Positions 1 through 8,670 of a stretch of 29,419 nt of DNA are shown here, piece after piece. Under the pieces are notes generated by a model. The model saw nothing but the letters and a program-made list of their open reading frames with translations. It was not told the origin of the DNA and did no database searches. Within the stretch, counting starts at the first letter, position 1; every line of letters starts with the position of its first letter. A program made the translations under genes and the position numbers. Source of the stretch: Nemertoderma westbladi (Eukaryota; Xenacoelomorpha; Nemertodermatida; Nemertodermatidae); assembly GCA_032718475.1 (NCBI GenBank), contig JAUCBJ010006732.1, forward strand, positions 1 to 29,419. Reading direction: 5' to 3'.

Positions 1-1799
1 TTGATGAGGAATCTAAGTTTCTCTCCGTTAGATAGTACAGAGTTCTGTATGCTATCTTTGTAATATTCGTTGAAAGGTAACCATTTCATCTCATCTCCAT
101 TGAATTTGACGATCTCTCCCACTTTGACCGCTTGGCGGGCTTCTGTTCTAGCCATCTGACGCGTAAAGCTTTCTTGGGCCATCGTGTTATTTAATATCGA
201 ATTATCGGTATATAAATTTCTCGGATCATTATCAGGTCTATAGGGAATATCATTAATAACAGGTCTATAATCACCCTTAATAGGGTTTGCTATAGGAGTT
301 TCAACTTCACTAGCAGTATAGATGCGTGTAGGCTCCACACCTTGCGCATGTAATCCTTCAGACCTAACAGGTTGACACAATGTTACAGGGGGTATTGGTA
401 TGCCCTTTTGTATATTGACTAATTTGTCGCGTTCTAGCGCGATACTTTGCTGCACTTCTTGCAACTCTGCTCTACCTTCCCTCACTGTTCCCTTAAGTTG
501 GTGGACAGTCTCCTGCATCTGTCCCAGCAGGAGATTCATCCCACGCCGTCCCTCTTCCACCCACTCAACTGCCGAAGCGGGAGTCGCCAACATAGTAGCG
601 GGCTGACGCGGGACGACGGGAGACAAATTTTTAATTTCTCTCTCTGCTATCTGGACGGGGATATTCTCTTGGACTGTTCCACCGGGTACAGGCAGTGTAG
701 TACTATGTAAAGGGAATTTAGAGTTAAGCTCTGGAAGTACAGGGGTCTCTAACACAGAAGTGACTTTGGGAACGACAGGCCTAATTATCTCAGGCTCATC
801 AACTATTGTAGAGAGTCTTTGGACCTTAATACTTTGGGCTGTAGGTTCTATACTACTCAAGTCTGTGCTAGCTAGCTGTCTTCTAACAGCTGGGGGCAAA
901 TCAGGCAATTTGCGACGGTAAGAGGTTTTTCTACGCCTACTTAGATGAGATCTATTTCCCCCGCCTTCAGGATCGGTAGTATCGCCTTCCTCCGAGGATG
1001 TGTATCCCTGGCGCTTGGGAGTAGATTTTCTCATCATCTGCATTTGATTAGCAGTAAACTGTTTATTTATACTGTCTTGCGTCTCTTGCAGATTTTCCAA
1101 CTCCAGTTGGATAGTCTCCTCAGAAGCTCTCCGTTCTGCTTCTGCCACTGCTGCTTTTCTTTCTGCTTCTGCTTCTGCCGCCTTTCTTTCGGCTTCTGCT
1201 TTTGCTTCTGCTTCTGCTTCTGCCGCCTTTCTTTCGGCTTCTGCTTTTGCTTCTGCCGACTTTCTTTCGGCTTCTGCTTTTGCCGACTTTCTTTCGGCTT
1301 CTGCTTTTGCCGCCTCTGCTGCTGCCACCTTTCTTTTCTCTATCCATTCTTTCTTTACTTGTTCTTCTCGGACTCTAGTGAGGCGGAGTTTTTCATCACA
1401 TTCAGCTTGGTTTGCAGCTAACATTTCGGCATCGATTGAGTCCAACACAAGCTTAGTTCCTTCACTATTAGGGGAAAGTCCAGACAGCCGTCTCCTCAAC
1501 TCTTCGTCTCCTAGGAAACGCTGATAGTCGGACAAATAAATGTCGATAGCGTCTCTAGTTCGCGGTTTCTCGGCGGTCTCTTCGCTTTCCGCTTGAGAAA
1601 GGGTGACATCAGTTTGTTCTTCATAGGTCGATCTCTCAGCCAGCTGGGATTTCCACTGGGCCGTTTCCTGTACTTTGAGATCTACCCGATGTAACCAAGT
1701 TTTGACAGCAACCTGCAGCGACGTGTCCTGTCTTCTTTTGGAAGTTTCCTCAAAGGCTGAGAGGATTAGTCGAATGCGTAGGCAGCAATTCCACGCGTG
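1..1799 (-). CDS. BEL/Pao-type retrotransposon Gag (DUF1759-like), 3' part beyond window
   Basis: Read on the minus strand, one frame is open without a stop from 1799 (in-frame TGA at 1800-1802) to the left edge, about 599 codons, so the end of the protein is outside the window. The first in-frame ATG is at 1424. The coding-like composition begins before that, and a pyrimidine tract with AG near 1757 could be a splice acceptor. In order of translation there is an acidic N-terminal part, a charged Ala/Glu/Lys/Arg repeat (about 1325-1125), a Ser/Pro/Arg-rich linker, a second helical Gln/Glu-rich stretch near 540-400, and a final segment (about 125-3) with FNGDEMKWLPF, then IQNSVLSNGEKLRFLI. That pattern (F-x-G-x4-W-x2-F ... 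LS-x-x-EK-x-x-L) is what I know from DUF1759 of BEL/Pao Gag proteins. Gag forms the particle that packages retrotransposon RNA. No zinc knuckle, protease or RT is visible because the window ends. Confidence 0.6.
1125..1330 (-). repeat. In-frame AEAERK(A/S)A peptide repeat in the Gag-like frame
   Basis: A degenerate tandem DNA repeat, read on the minus strand as repeated AEAERKSA / AEAERKAA units with shorter KAEAEAKAEA insertions. The composition predicts a highly charged continuous alpha helix or coiled coil. The plus-strand and second-frame readings (Phe/Cys-rich or Arg/Ser-rich) are by-products of the same repeat. Copy number probably varies between element copies. Confidence 0.7.
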
Positions 1800-1812
1800 T
1801 CACAGCGTGACA
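1798..1812. repeat. GTCAC-N3-GTGAC palindrome, copy 1
   Basis: TGTCACAGCGTGACA, with perfect GTCAC/GTGAC half-sites around AGC. It contains the TGA (minus strand) that closes the upstream end of the Gag-like frame. Confidence 0.8.
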
Positions 1813-1977
1813 TTTGACTATTTTTTAACTTTTGGCGCCTTGCTATATTTTACAAGATAGTATTTTGTAAAAGATTTCACTTGATATTTTTGCAAGAGAT
1901 ACCATTGATTCATTATAACAATAAAAAATTCTGAAATCACTTTGTAAAAATACTGAAAAGACACTACATAACAAAAA

Positions 1978-1990
1978 GTCACAGCGTGAC
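1978..1990. repeat. GTCAC-N3-GTGAC palindrome, copy 2
   Basis: GTCACAGCGTGAC, identical in its 13 bases to copy 1, lying 179 bp further right in AT-rich DNA. Confidence 0.8.
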
Positions 1991-2174
1991 AGAAATCGGA
2001 CATCAATAAACACTGCTCAAATGTTAATGTAAAGTTCTGCTCTCCAGGAGATTGTTTTGCTTTAAAACGTTTTGTGCTTTTATATTAACAACAGATAAAT
2101 AAAAAAGTAATGTAGTTAAATACTTGTTGGTTTTTTCCTTGTATAGCCATACCCTTTAACTGTTTTTAATCCTT

Positions 2175-2200
2175 GTCACAGCGTGACGTCACGGTGTGAT
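2175..2200. repeat. GTCAC-N3-GTGAC palindromes, copies 3 and 4 abutting
   Basis: Two palindromes directly adjacent with no spacer: GTCACAGCGTGAC (2175-2187), then GTCACGGTGTGAT (2188-2200, last base changed). The abutting arrangement places half-sites in a regular array. Confidence 0.75.
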
Positions 2201-2249
2201 GCTATTTGTCTGCCATCATTAGAACACACTTCTAGCAGTCATATGACAC

Positions 2250-2345
2250 TGATATTAATACCATTTGAACCACAATGATAGACTTAGTGGGGATATACAC
2301 ATTCAGAATGGGGATGCAGTTATTATTTCTCGAGATATTGTAAAG
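2250..2345 (+). repeat. Dispersed monomer related to the 14.3-kb repeat family
   Basis: This segment (TTTGAACCACAATGATAGAC ... CTCGAGATATTGTAAA) aligns by eye with 14268-14365 (TTCGAACCGCAATGATTGAC ... CTCGGGATATTGCTCA), with similar spacing between matching words. It is a single, diverged copy of the roughly 177-bp monomer that builds the palindromic element at 14.0-18.7 kb. Confidence 0.65.
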
Positions 2346-2396
2346 AGGCTAGGGTATAGAGGGTAAAGAGACTTGGGTATAGAGCAAGTGATTATT

Positions 2397-3205
2397 TAGA
2401 AACAATATCAAATGTAATTATTTTGAAACAATATCAAATGTAATTAATTTAGAAGCAATATCAAATGTAATTATTTAGTAACAATATCAAATATAATTAT
2501 TTAGAAACAATATCAAATGTAATTATTTAGAACAATATCAAATGTAATTATATAGAAACAATATCAAATGTAATTATTTAGCAACAATATCAAATGTAAT
2601 TATTTAGAAACAATATCAAATGTAATTATATAGAATCAATATCAAATGTAATTATTTAGAAACAATATCAAATGTAATTATTTAGAAACAATATCAAATG
2701 TAATTATATAGAATCAATATCAAATGTAATTATTTAGAAACAATATCAAATGTAATTATATAGAAATAATATCAAATGTAATTATTTAGAAACAATATCA
2801 AATGTAATTATTTAGAAACAATATCAAATGTAATTATATAGAAACAATATCAAATGTAATTATTTAGAACAATATCAAATGTAATTATTTAGAACAATAT
2901 CAAATGTAATTATATAGAAACAATATCAAATGTAATTATTTAGAAACAATATCAAATGTAATTATTTAGAAACAATATCAAATGTAATTATATAGAAACA
3001 ATATCAAATGTAATTATTTAGAAACAATATCAAATGTAATTATTTAGAAACAATATCAAATGTAATTATATAGAATCAATATCAAATGTAATTATTTAGA
3101 AACAATATCAAATGTAATTATTTAGAAACAATTTCAAATATAATTATTTAAAAGCAACATCGAATGTAATTATTTAGAAACAATATCAAATGTAATTTAT
3201 TTAAA
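2397..3205 (+). repeat. 26-bp AT-rich minisatellite, about 31 copies
   Basis: A tandem array with unit ACAATATCAAATGTAATTAT plus TTAGAA; the period is 26 bp, sometimes 25. Units fall into two types differing at one site (TTATTTAGAA and TTATATAGAA), interspersed every two or three units, which suggests multi-unit duplication. The edges decay at both ends (about 2397-2460 and 3130-3205). There is no coding capacity. Confidence 0.95.
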
Positions 3206-3221
3206 AAATTTATGGTATTAT

Positions 3222-3356
3222 TAACCATGGCTAAAGATCTGTTAAACCATGGCTAAAGAAAGAGTCTAGAGTTCTATAAAATCTAGAATTTTAGTACTTT
3301 CGGGTTGCAGAGTGTTCTATAAAAGTCTAGAATCTTAATTCCTTTCGGGTTGCACA
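3222..3356. repeat. Short duplications at the 3' end of the SHGKG coding segment
   Basis: ACCATGGCTAAAGA occurs twice (about 3225 and 3246). A roughly 44-bp block containing TTCTATAAAA, TCTAGAAT and TTTCGGGTTGCA also occurs twice (about 3270 and 3315). The second copy overlaps the stop codon of the minus-strand coding segment at 3327, so the last residues come from duplicated sequence. Confidence 0.6.
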
Positions 3357-4163
3357 GAAGAGATGTAGAACACGTTTATATTCTGCTGCATCTGGAGAAT
3401 GAATTAGTAAGCGTTGAGTTCCAGCTATAAGTTGAGGCTCTTTAATTTCACAAAGTTTATGAGTATAGTTGTACTGTTTAACATGGTCATTGCTAGCTGA
3501 GGATGGGACAAAACGATTGGGGCCAATCACCTTCATAAAACTAATATCTACCAGTTGATCACCATTCCCACTATCTACAACATTTTCAATACCAGTACAC
3601 CCGGGTACAAAGTTATCATCGTATATTGCAGCTAACCAGGAACCTATGAGAGGAGCTTTCACACAGTTCACACTACGTGGTGTTTCACCTTCAACACAAC
3701 TTTCCCTTGGTAACTGTGTGAAGGAATTCAAGTCCTCCCCTATACAGTAAGATGCTGAGGAGTATGTTCTCATCTCCAACTTATCCTGATAATATCTGAG
3801 CTGGTGGGCTTTAAAGATTCCTGGTAAAGGTGGTGCATTCGCAAATATTTCCCCAATCTCGCCTTCAACCAGTGATGCAATTGCTGCATGTGATATGAAA
3901 TTGGCTTTAATAGTACTCTCTGCCTGTAGGAAACTCATGTAAAAGGAATGTGCATCACTAACTGGTGGATCCATTCGTTTAAAAATGTTAGTAGACACTA
4001 GCCGTTTCACTGTTCCCCCAATACCATCAACTGGTCCCTTGCCATGGGAAGTGGCAAAAAAATTCCAGGTTATTTCGATCTTATGTTTCTTCATCAACCA
4101 TGGTATAGCTGCAGCAATATACCTGTTCTTAAATTGGTTACTTGGGCCATTTGGCGCAATTTT
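3327..4163 (-). CDS. N-terminally truncated SHGKG/GGTVKR-family protein (mobile-element-associated, uncharacterised)
   Basis: The minus-strand frame is open from 4163 (stop at 4164-4166) to a stop at 3327-3329, about 278 codons. The first ATG is at 4094, but the conserved sequence already starts upstream of it. At the N-terminal edge there is NGPSNQFKNRY, then WNFFATSHGKG and DGIGGTVKR about 30 residues later. Predicted proteins of insects, cnidarians and fish that carry this DGPxxQFKNR...SHGKGxxDGxGGTxKR signature are multicopy. I associate them with transposon-derived genes, but their activity is unknown to me. Such proteins normally have a longer N-terminal part, often Cys-rich; here it is missing, and the DNA upstream of 4163 is AT-rich and carries palindromes. 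No internal stops or frameshifts interrupt the segment. It is a truncated copy or the last exon of a longer gene. Confidence 0.6.
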   Translation of the reverse strand, partial: KIAPNGPSNQFKNRYIAAAIPWLMKKHKIEITWNFFATSHGKGPVDGIGGTVKRLVSTNIFKRMDPPVSDAHSFYMSFLQAESTIKANFISHAAIASLVEGEIGEIFANAPPLPGIFKAHQLRYYQDKLEMRTYSSASYCIGEDLNSFTQLPRESCVEGETPRSVNCVKAPLIGSWLAAIYDDNFVPGCTGIENVVDSGNGDQLVDISFMKVIGPNRFVPSSASNDHVKQYNYTHKLCEIKEPQLIAGTQRLLIHSPDAAEYKRVLHLFCATRKELRF

Positions 4164-4191
4164 TTATACATGAAGTTAAAGGTTATGAATT

Positions 4192-4229
4192 GTCACGGTG
4201 TGACACAGATAATAGTGTCACAGCATGAC
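4192..4229. repeat. GTCAC-N3-GTGAC palindromes, copies 5 and 6
   Basis: GTCACGGTGTGAC (4192-4204) and GTCACAGCATGAC (4217-4229, one mismatch), 12 bp apart. They lie just upstream (in minus-strand sense) of the truncated SHGKG coding segment, where promoter or transposase-binding sites would be expected. Confidence 0.75.
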
Positions 4230-4381
4230 TGATTTTATTCACAAAAAAAATCACTTATTTATGTTATCTGTGGTCTAATACATTCATATTTACTGTTTCA
4301 TATACGATATTTTGTAGATCAGAAAGAAAAACGGGTAATTATGATTTATTCTTCAATTATTTAAAAAAAGGTGTATAAAAA

Positions 4382-4409
4382 GTCACACCGTGACAAGTCA
4401 CAGCGTGAC
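4382..4409. repeat. GTCAC-N3-GTGAC palindromes, copies 7 and 8
   Basis: GTCACACCGTGAC (4382-4394) and GTCACAGCGTGAC (4397-4409), separated by two bases. This is the right-most cluster and the putative right border of the composite block. Confidence 0.75.
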
Positions 4410-4410
4410 A

Positions 4411-4728
4411 TAGTGAGGACAACTTTTAATTCCGAAAATTGAATAAGTCGTGGCTATCATTGATATTATAACATCTCAATTACAAAATAAGACATAGAAC
4501 CATACAAAAATTCATTTAATATCAAAAATGTATTGCTCAGGTATACAGGGCAAGCCTAGAAAGTGGTATAACATTTATGAAATTCAAAACTAAAAAAAGT
4601 ATAAAAGTTAGGCAATTTGCCATGCTATTAAGTTTTTAAGTTGACTAGCTGTTCAAAATGTGTTTTTAGATTCTGAAAATATAGCATATTAGCTTCAATT
4701 TAAGATATAAAACTTGCAATTTCAAGTA
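4411..4728. other. AT-rich stretch without a recognisable gene
   Basis: No extended open frame or repeat stands out. It separates the palindrome block from the 255-codon minus-strand ORF. If that ORF and the Gag-like frame belong to one transcript, this stretch would be intronic. Confidence 0.5.
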
Positions 4729-5496
4729 TTATGAAATTTCGGTGCCAATGTCTGCTTTCGCGTGGAAATGCTGTAGGGTTCTTTCGCGTATTTGATATAG
4801 CAGCTCTTCCTGCTCTTGAGGTCCTTGAGGTTGTCGAAACAGTTGTTCTTCCAATCGATCCAAGGATCCGAAGAATCCCTGCACATATCCTGCTGCCGAC
4901 CTCTTCCAAACAGCTGGATCCATTGTATCTTTAGCCACTCCCATCCTGTGTATATCTTCCCAAGTAGCCTCGGACAGATCCAACGGGAGTCCGAGTCCGG
5001 GAAAGTTCCATTGTGATTCAACAATAGATATCAATTCTTCCCTGGCGTATCCCGCGTAATTATCTTGGGTCGCTCGCTTATTCCTCGCCCAGTCGGCTTG
5101 ATGTTCCTCCACCGCAATGAATATAGTAGTTAGCACTGCAGCAGGAAGGGTAAGAAGGGGGTCCGAGTAGACTGTAGCAGCCATCTGCACTCCGTGTTCG
5201 GGGGTCAGCTCTACAGTATCCGAACTGCTGGAGCTATCGGGTCGCTGGGAAGTAGGTTCTTGACCAAGATGTTGCTGCGATAAGACAGCTGCCTCTTGGT
5301 TCCGTTTGACCTGTGCCCGAGTGCCTATGATGGACCTATGGTGGATTAGCCTAGGGTCTGATACTACTGGAGGGATGACCTTTTTTGCAGTAGGAGGTGA
5401 GCTGAACTCCTTTCTTAATCGCTCCACACTCCTATCTGAGTCACAGATAGTTGTATCGATCAGACTGTCTGACAGGTTTTGCTGAGTGTCAGACAT
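4729..5496 (-). CDS. Unrecognised 255-aa protein, possibly the N-terminal part of the same retroelement's Gag/ORF1
   Basis: Starts at ATG 5496-5494 and ends with TAA at 4731-4729. I do not recognise a domain. Residues 1-100 are polar, with a Ser run (SSSSSD) and Lys/Arg/Pro patches and look disordered. The second half is more globular, with many aromatic residues (WARNKR, SQWNFPGLGLPLDL, WEDIHRMG, WKRSAAGYVQGFFGSLDRLEEQLF), followed by a Gln/Glu-rich helix ending near HFHAKADIGTEIS. The acidic, Gln-rich style and the shared strand with the Gag-like frame at 1-1799 suggest that they belong to one element separated by an intron or by the palindrome-bounded insertion; no donor site clearly proves this. 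It could also be an unrelated lineage-specific gene. Confidence 0.45.
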   Translation of the reverse strand: MSDTQQNLSDSLIDTTICDSDRSVERLRKEFSSPPTAKKVIPPVVSDPRLIHHRSIIGTRAQVKRNQEAAVLSQQHLGQEPTSQRPDSSSSSDTVELTPEHGVQMAATVYSDPLLTLPAAVLTTIFIAVEEHQADWARNKRATQDNYAGYAREELISIVESQWNFPGLGLPLDLSEATWEDIHRMGVAKDTMDPAVWKRSAAGYVQGFFGSLDRLEEQLFRQPQGPQEQEELLYQIRERTLQHFHAKADIGTEIS

Positions 5497-6776
5497 ATTT
5501 AGCTATACAGTTGAAGGCTTACTGCTATAGTTACAGTTAAAGCAAGTCTAGTAATTCAGTATGACCGCTGGCCTAGTACCGGTAATTTATTGCAGTATAT
5601 TAGAATACCGGTATGCACTTATAATATATATAAGTATTGTAAACTAGGTTTGTCACAGAGTACCGGTATATAAATTTAGCACAGATATATATAAATATAT
5701 AATAGGCCTATCGTGAATACCGGTATACAGCTTACACTTATAGTATATAAGTATAATTATGAACTAGAATTAATTACAGAGTACCGGTATGATTTCAGCT
5801 CAAATTTATAGAAATAAATATAATAAGCCTATGGTAAGTACCGGTATGTCAATTATTTTTAGAATAATTGAGTTCCTGAATATTTTAGGGTTACTTAGTT
5901 ACTTTAACTTACTTTATTACCGTTATTTAAGCAGTAGTCCAACTGATAGTGAGACCTAGTTGCTGTATGACAGGCCTACTATTTATAAATCGTTTGATTT
6001 GATTTATAATATTTATATACCCGTTTAAATGGGTTTTTGTCAATATTTGAAATAAATGTTATTATTTCTGGGGGAGTCACTACACAGAAGCTGAACGCTC
6101 TCAGTGAAGTGCTATTTATTTGACACTAAAACTGATAATTCTAATTTACCTAAGTTACTTAATACTACAAATTACTTACTATACTGGTGAGATTAATTCT
6201 CTAATTAAACACAACAAAATATTACGTACGAAATTTTTAGGGTAATTTTACAGGAAGTCTACAAACCAGCCTAACAAAGGGTTAGAATTCTGGTTATTAC
6301 AACGGACAAGGTACTACGGTATTTGAAATAATAAGTAGTAGTAAATATATTGTACTGTCCAGATAGGAAAATACCACCGCCTGACGACCTATAACCGTAT
6401 CGCTATAGGTACTACGTTATGTATCACGGATTGTTCCTACCCAGAAGCTAATAGAGCTAACGAATGTGCCTATCAACCACTTTACAACACAAATATACTG
6501 CCTACACTAATTACTTCGGAAAGCACTGTACACTAAACCCTAAATTAGGTACAAGTACCGGTATAACAAATAATCAGTAGTTAAATATACTTGAACAGTT
6601 AAAAGAACCACGGCATCTGCTGGAGTGACCGAAGCACAAAGTCACCAGTCTTGTCCTACGCCAAGCAGCCCGTGTAGTACCGGGGTTAATTTAACTATAA
6701 CGGTATGTATAACAAGCACAATTACTGTAGGAATAAACTTGGGGACATGAATGTTGCGAATAATCGCGTAAACTCT
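5497..6776. other. Non-coding, possible leader/LTR-like region upstream of the minus-strand ORF
   Basis: No coding frame is supported here. The sequence is AT-rich with repeated ACCGGTA words. It lies immediately 5' (minus sense) of the 255-aa ORF, so a retroelement leader or LTR is plausible, but no matching second LTR is in the window and no primer-binding site was recognised. Confidence 0.35.
5605..5845. repeat. ACCGGTAT-containing tandem duplication (about 112-120 bp unit)
   Basis: Two diverged copies, starting at the ACCGGTAT near 5605 and again near 5717, with a third partial start near 5836. Each holds CACTTATA(A/G)TATATA, then ACAGAGTACCGGTAT, then an AT-rich run and (A/G)GCCTAT. ACCGGT is a palindromic word enriched in several non-coding parts of the window. 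Confidence 0.6.
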
Positions 6777-7354
6777 GAATAATAAATATTACGCTACCCG
6801 TACAGAATACTCAAACAAAAATACAAACCAAACACTGGCAGACTACTATCAAGCCTAAACAAACTACAGTATGTGCAGATTCTGAAACTGTTAGTTAGTA
6901 TGCGTTCTAACACGGTAGTACGACTTATTCTTTAAGAGGGGATTGACCTTACAGCATATGGCTGCCCCAACTTACTAACGGCACTTGATCAGACAAACTC
7001 TACACACGCAGCAATCCCTTCAGGCCTAAGAATAGCTAGACAACAATCCAGCCTACAAAATATTTGAGTAATAACTATTATGGTACCTGAACAGACTACA
7101 CAAACAAACACAGGCCAAAAATGCCGGCAGACCACGATCAAGCCTAAATAAACTACAGTATATACAGATTCTGAAACTGTTAGTTAGTATGCGTTCTAAC
7201 ACGGTAGTACGACTTATTCTTTAAGAGGGGATTGACCTTACAGCATATGGCTGCCCCAACTTACTAACGGCACTTGATCAGACAAACTCTACACACGCCG
7301 TAATCTCTCCAAACTCAACACAGTCAGACAGCAGCTCAGCCTCCCTAGTAGCAC
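6777..7354 (+). repeat. Tandem duplication of a 289-bp unit
   Basis: Position 6876 (CAGATTCTGAAACTGTTAGT) recurs at 7165 and the match runs almost without change for about 130 bp (to TACACACGC at about 7009 and 7298). More diverged similarity extends on both sides, giving a 289-bp period. Divergence is uneven: the core is nearly identical, the flanks are not. No coding frame is conserved. Confidence 0.85.
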
Positions 7355-7739
7355 ACCAACGTTCACCTCACGTTTAGAATAGTTCTAATAACGTGGATAA
7401 CGTTGTTCTGATAACGTTCTAGGTGTGTTCACTGTACACGTTCATCTAGGAAGGGATTTGTCCCGCTCAAAAAACGTTGATTCGACGTCATCTTATAAAC
7501 GTTAGATATTCGTTCTAAAATGGTCCGTTCAACTAATTATTTACCGAACTCCTTTTGAACGGTTTAATATTGTTTTGAAAAGGTTCAATAATGGTTCCTT
7601 CAAACGTTCAAAACTGTTGGTTTGAACTGTGCTTGAACTAAAAGTGTAGTTCAAATATATAATTTCGAACGAATATTTAACCACTGCTAAATAGCTGTCA
7701 ATCATTCACTATTAAATGATAATATGGCAAAATGCCCCT

Positions 7740-7760
7740 CCCCCCCCCCCCCCCCCCCCC
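7740..7760 (+). repeat. Poly(C) tract, 21 bases
   Basis: Uninterrupted run of C inside the AACGTT-rich element. Length is likely polymorphic and prone to assembly error. Confidence 0.95.
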
Positions 7761-8426
7761 TGGACAACTGACCACCGCTGTTAGTGCAACGATTTGTGTA
7801 CTGCAGGACTGCAGCAAAAGTAAATCAACTGAACATGAAAACAAACATTTGCTTGTTGAAATAACTCCACAAGTTTATATTGAATATTACCACTACTTAC
7901 TTTATCACAAATATACCGAATTTACCGAACATGAGAAACATGGAAAGAAATATAACAAGAAGATAAATCAAATAGGAAATACATAATATATCATTAAGGT
8001 AAAAGTTAAATAGATAAGTCTAGAGTTAATTATTACAGAGTGGGAGTACTGTATAATGATATCTTTCTCTGGGTAGCATTCCTTCGTTTTCTCCTGAATT
8101 TGTAGCTAGTCGAATCCCCACACACACTCCATCCATAATAAATTGCCTTTCCCAGCTGTAACAAAAATAAAATTTATTTAAAAATAAAAAAAATTAAAAG
8201 AAACATTTTATGCACTACTTTACTTCAAAAAAAGGAAGGAGCCGATTATATAATTATACCTAATGAATAGCATGTTGTATAAGTCACTTTTACTTCAAGT
8301 GATATACTGTTAGGCCTATACTTTTATAAACTGTATACTCTTGCACAAATATGAAACCGAATCTTTCTAATGTGATGCTCATTTATACATACATATATAC
8401 TATAAATATACATATAATATATATGC

Positions 8427-8670
8427 CGCCTCCGCTTTGCAGGACATTGCTTTCGCCGTGAGAACCAGTGAGTCTGTGCACAATCTTGCGCTTTGACACC
8501 CCTTGACTTCACCCAAGTCACCTAAGCCAAGGACATTGGCTTTGGAGATGCTGATAATTATGGGGATAGGGAATTGCGGCGGTGGAATTTTGTATATAAC
8601 CTGGCATATCATTCTTTGCATGCTGCTTCACAGTAAGCCAATTGAAGGTTGCATGGTGGTGGTGGTGGAA
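8427..8670 (+). pseudogene. LINE reverse-transcriptase C-terminal fragment
   Basis: Plus-strand translation from 8427 gives RLRFAGHCFRREN, matching the RFAGHxxR motif found after the RT domain in RTE/CR1-like LINEs. Further on, a DRELxxxNFV remnant can be read near 8565-8595. Stops and frame changes show decay. The same motifs are present in the fragment at 21035-21700, with similar downstream sequence (GCATGCTG near the end of both), so the two are copies of related elements. Confidence 0.6.

Larger units (their letters stand above)
1798..4410. mobile_element. Composite inserted block bounded by GTCAC-N3-GTGAC palindromes
   Basis: Eight copies of a 13-bp palindrome lie within this interval and I found none elsewhere in the window. 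The outermost copies sit at 1799-1811, overlapping the point where the Gag-like frame closes, and at 4397-4409. Between the palindrome clusters are a 177-bp-family monomer, a 26-bp minisatellite and a truncated minus-strand coding segment (3327-4163). The outer ends match each other only over the palindrome itself (TGTCAC...GTGACA), and no clear target-site duplication is visible. Reading it as a DNA transposon with palindromic terminal or subterminal sites is an inference; a chance cluster of regulatory sites is the alternative. Confidence 0.35.

Noticed and set aside
945-1421. Plus-strand 158-codon frame rich in Phe and Cys (FCFCRLSFG repeats)
   Set aside because: It is the complementary reading of the AEAERK repeat of the minus-strand Gag-like frame; composition and repeat structure are by-products.
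7732-7986. 84-codon plus-strand frame with a poly-Pro start
   Set aside because: The N-terminal half is just the poly(C) tract; the rest has no domain-like pattern and lies within a mobile element.
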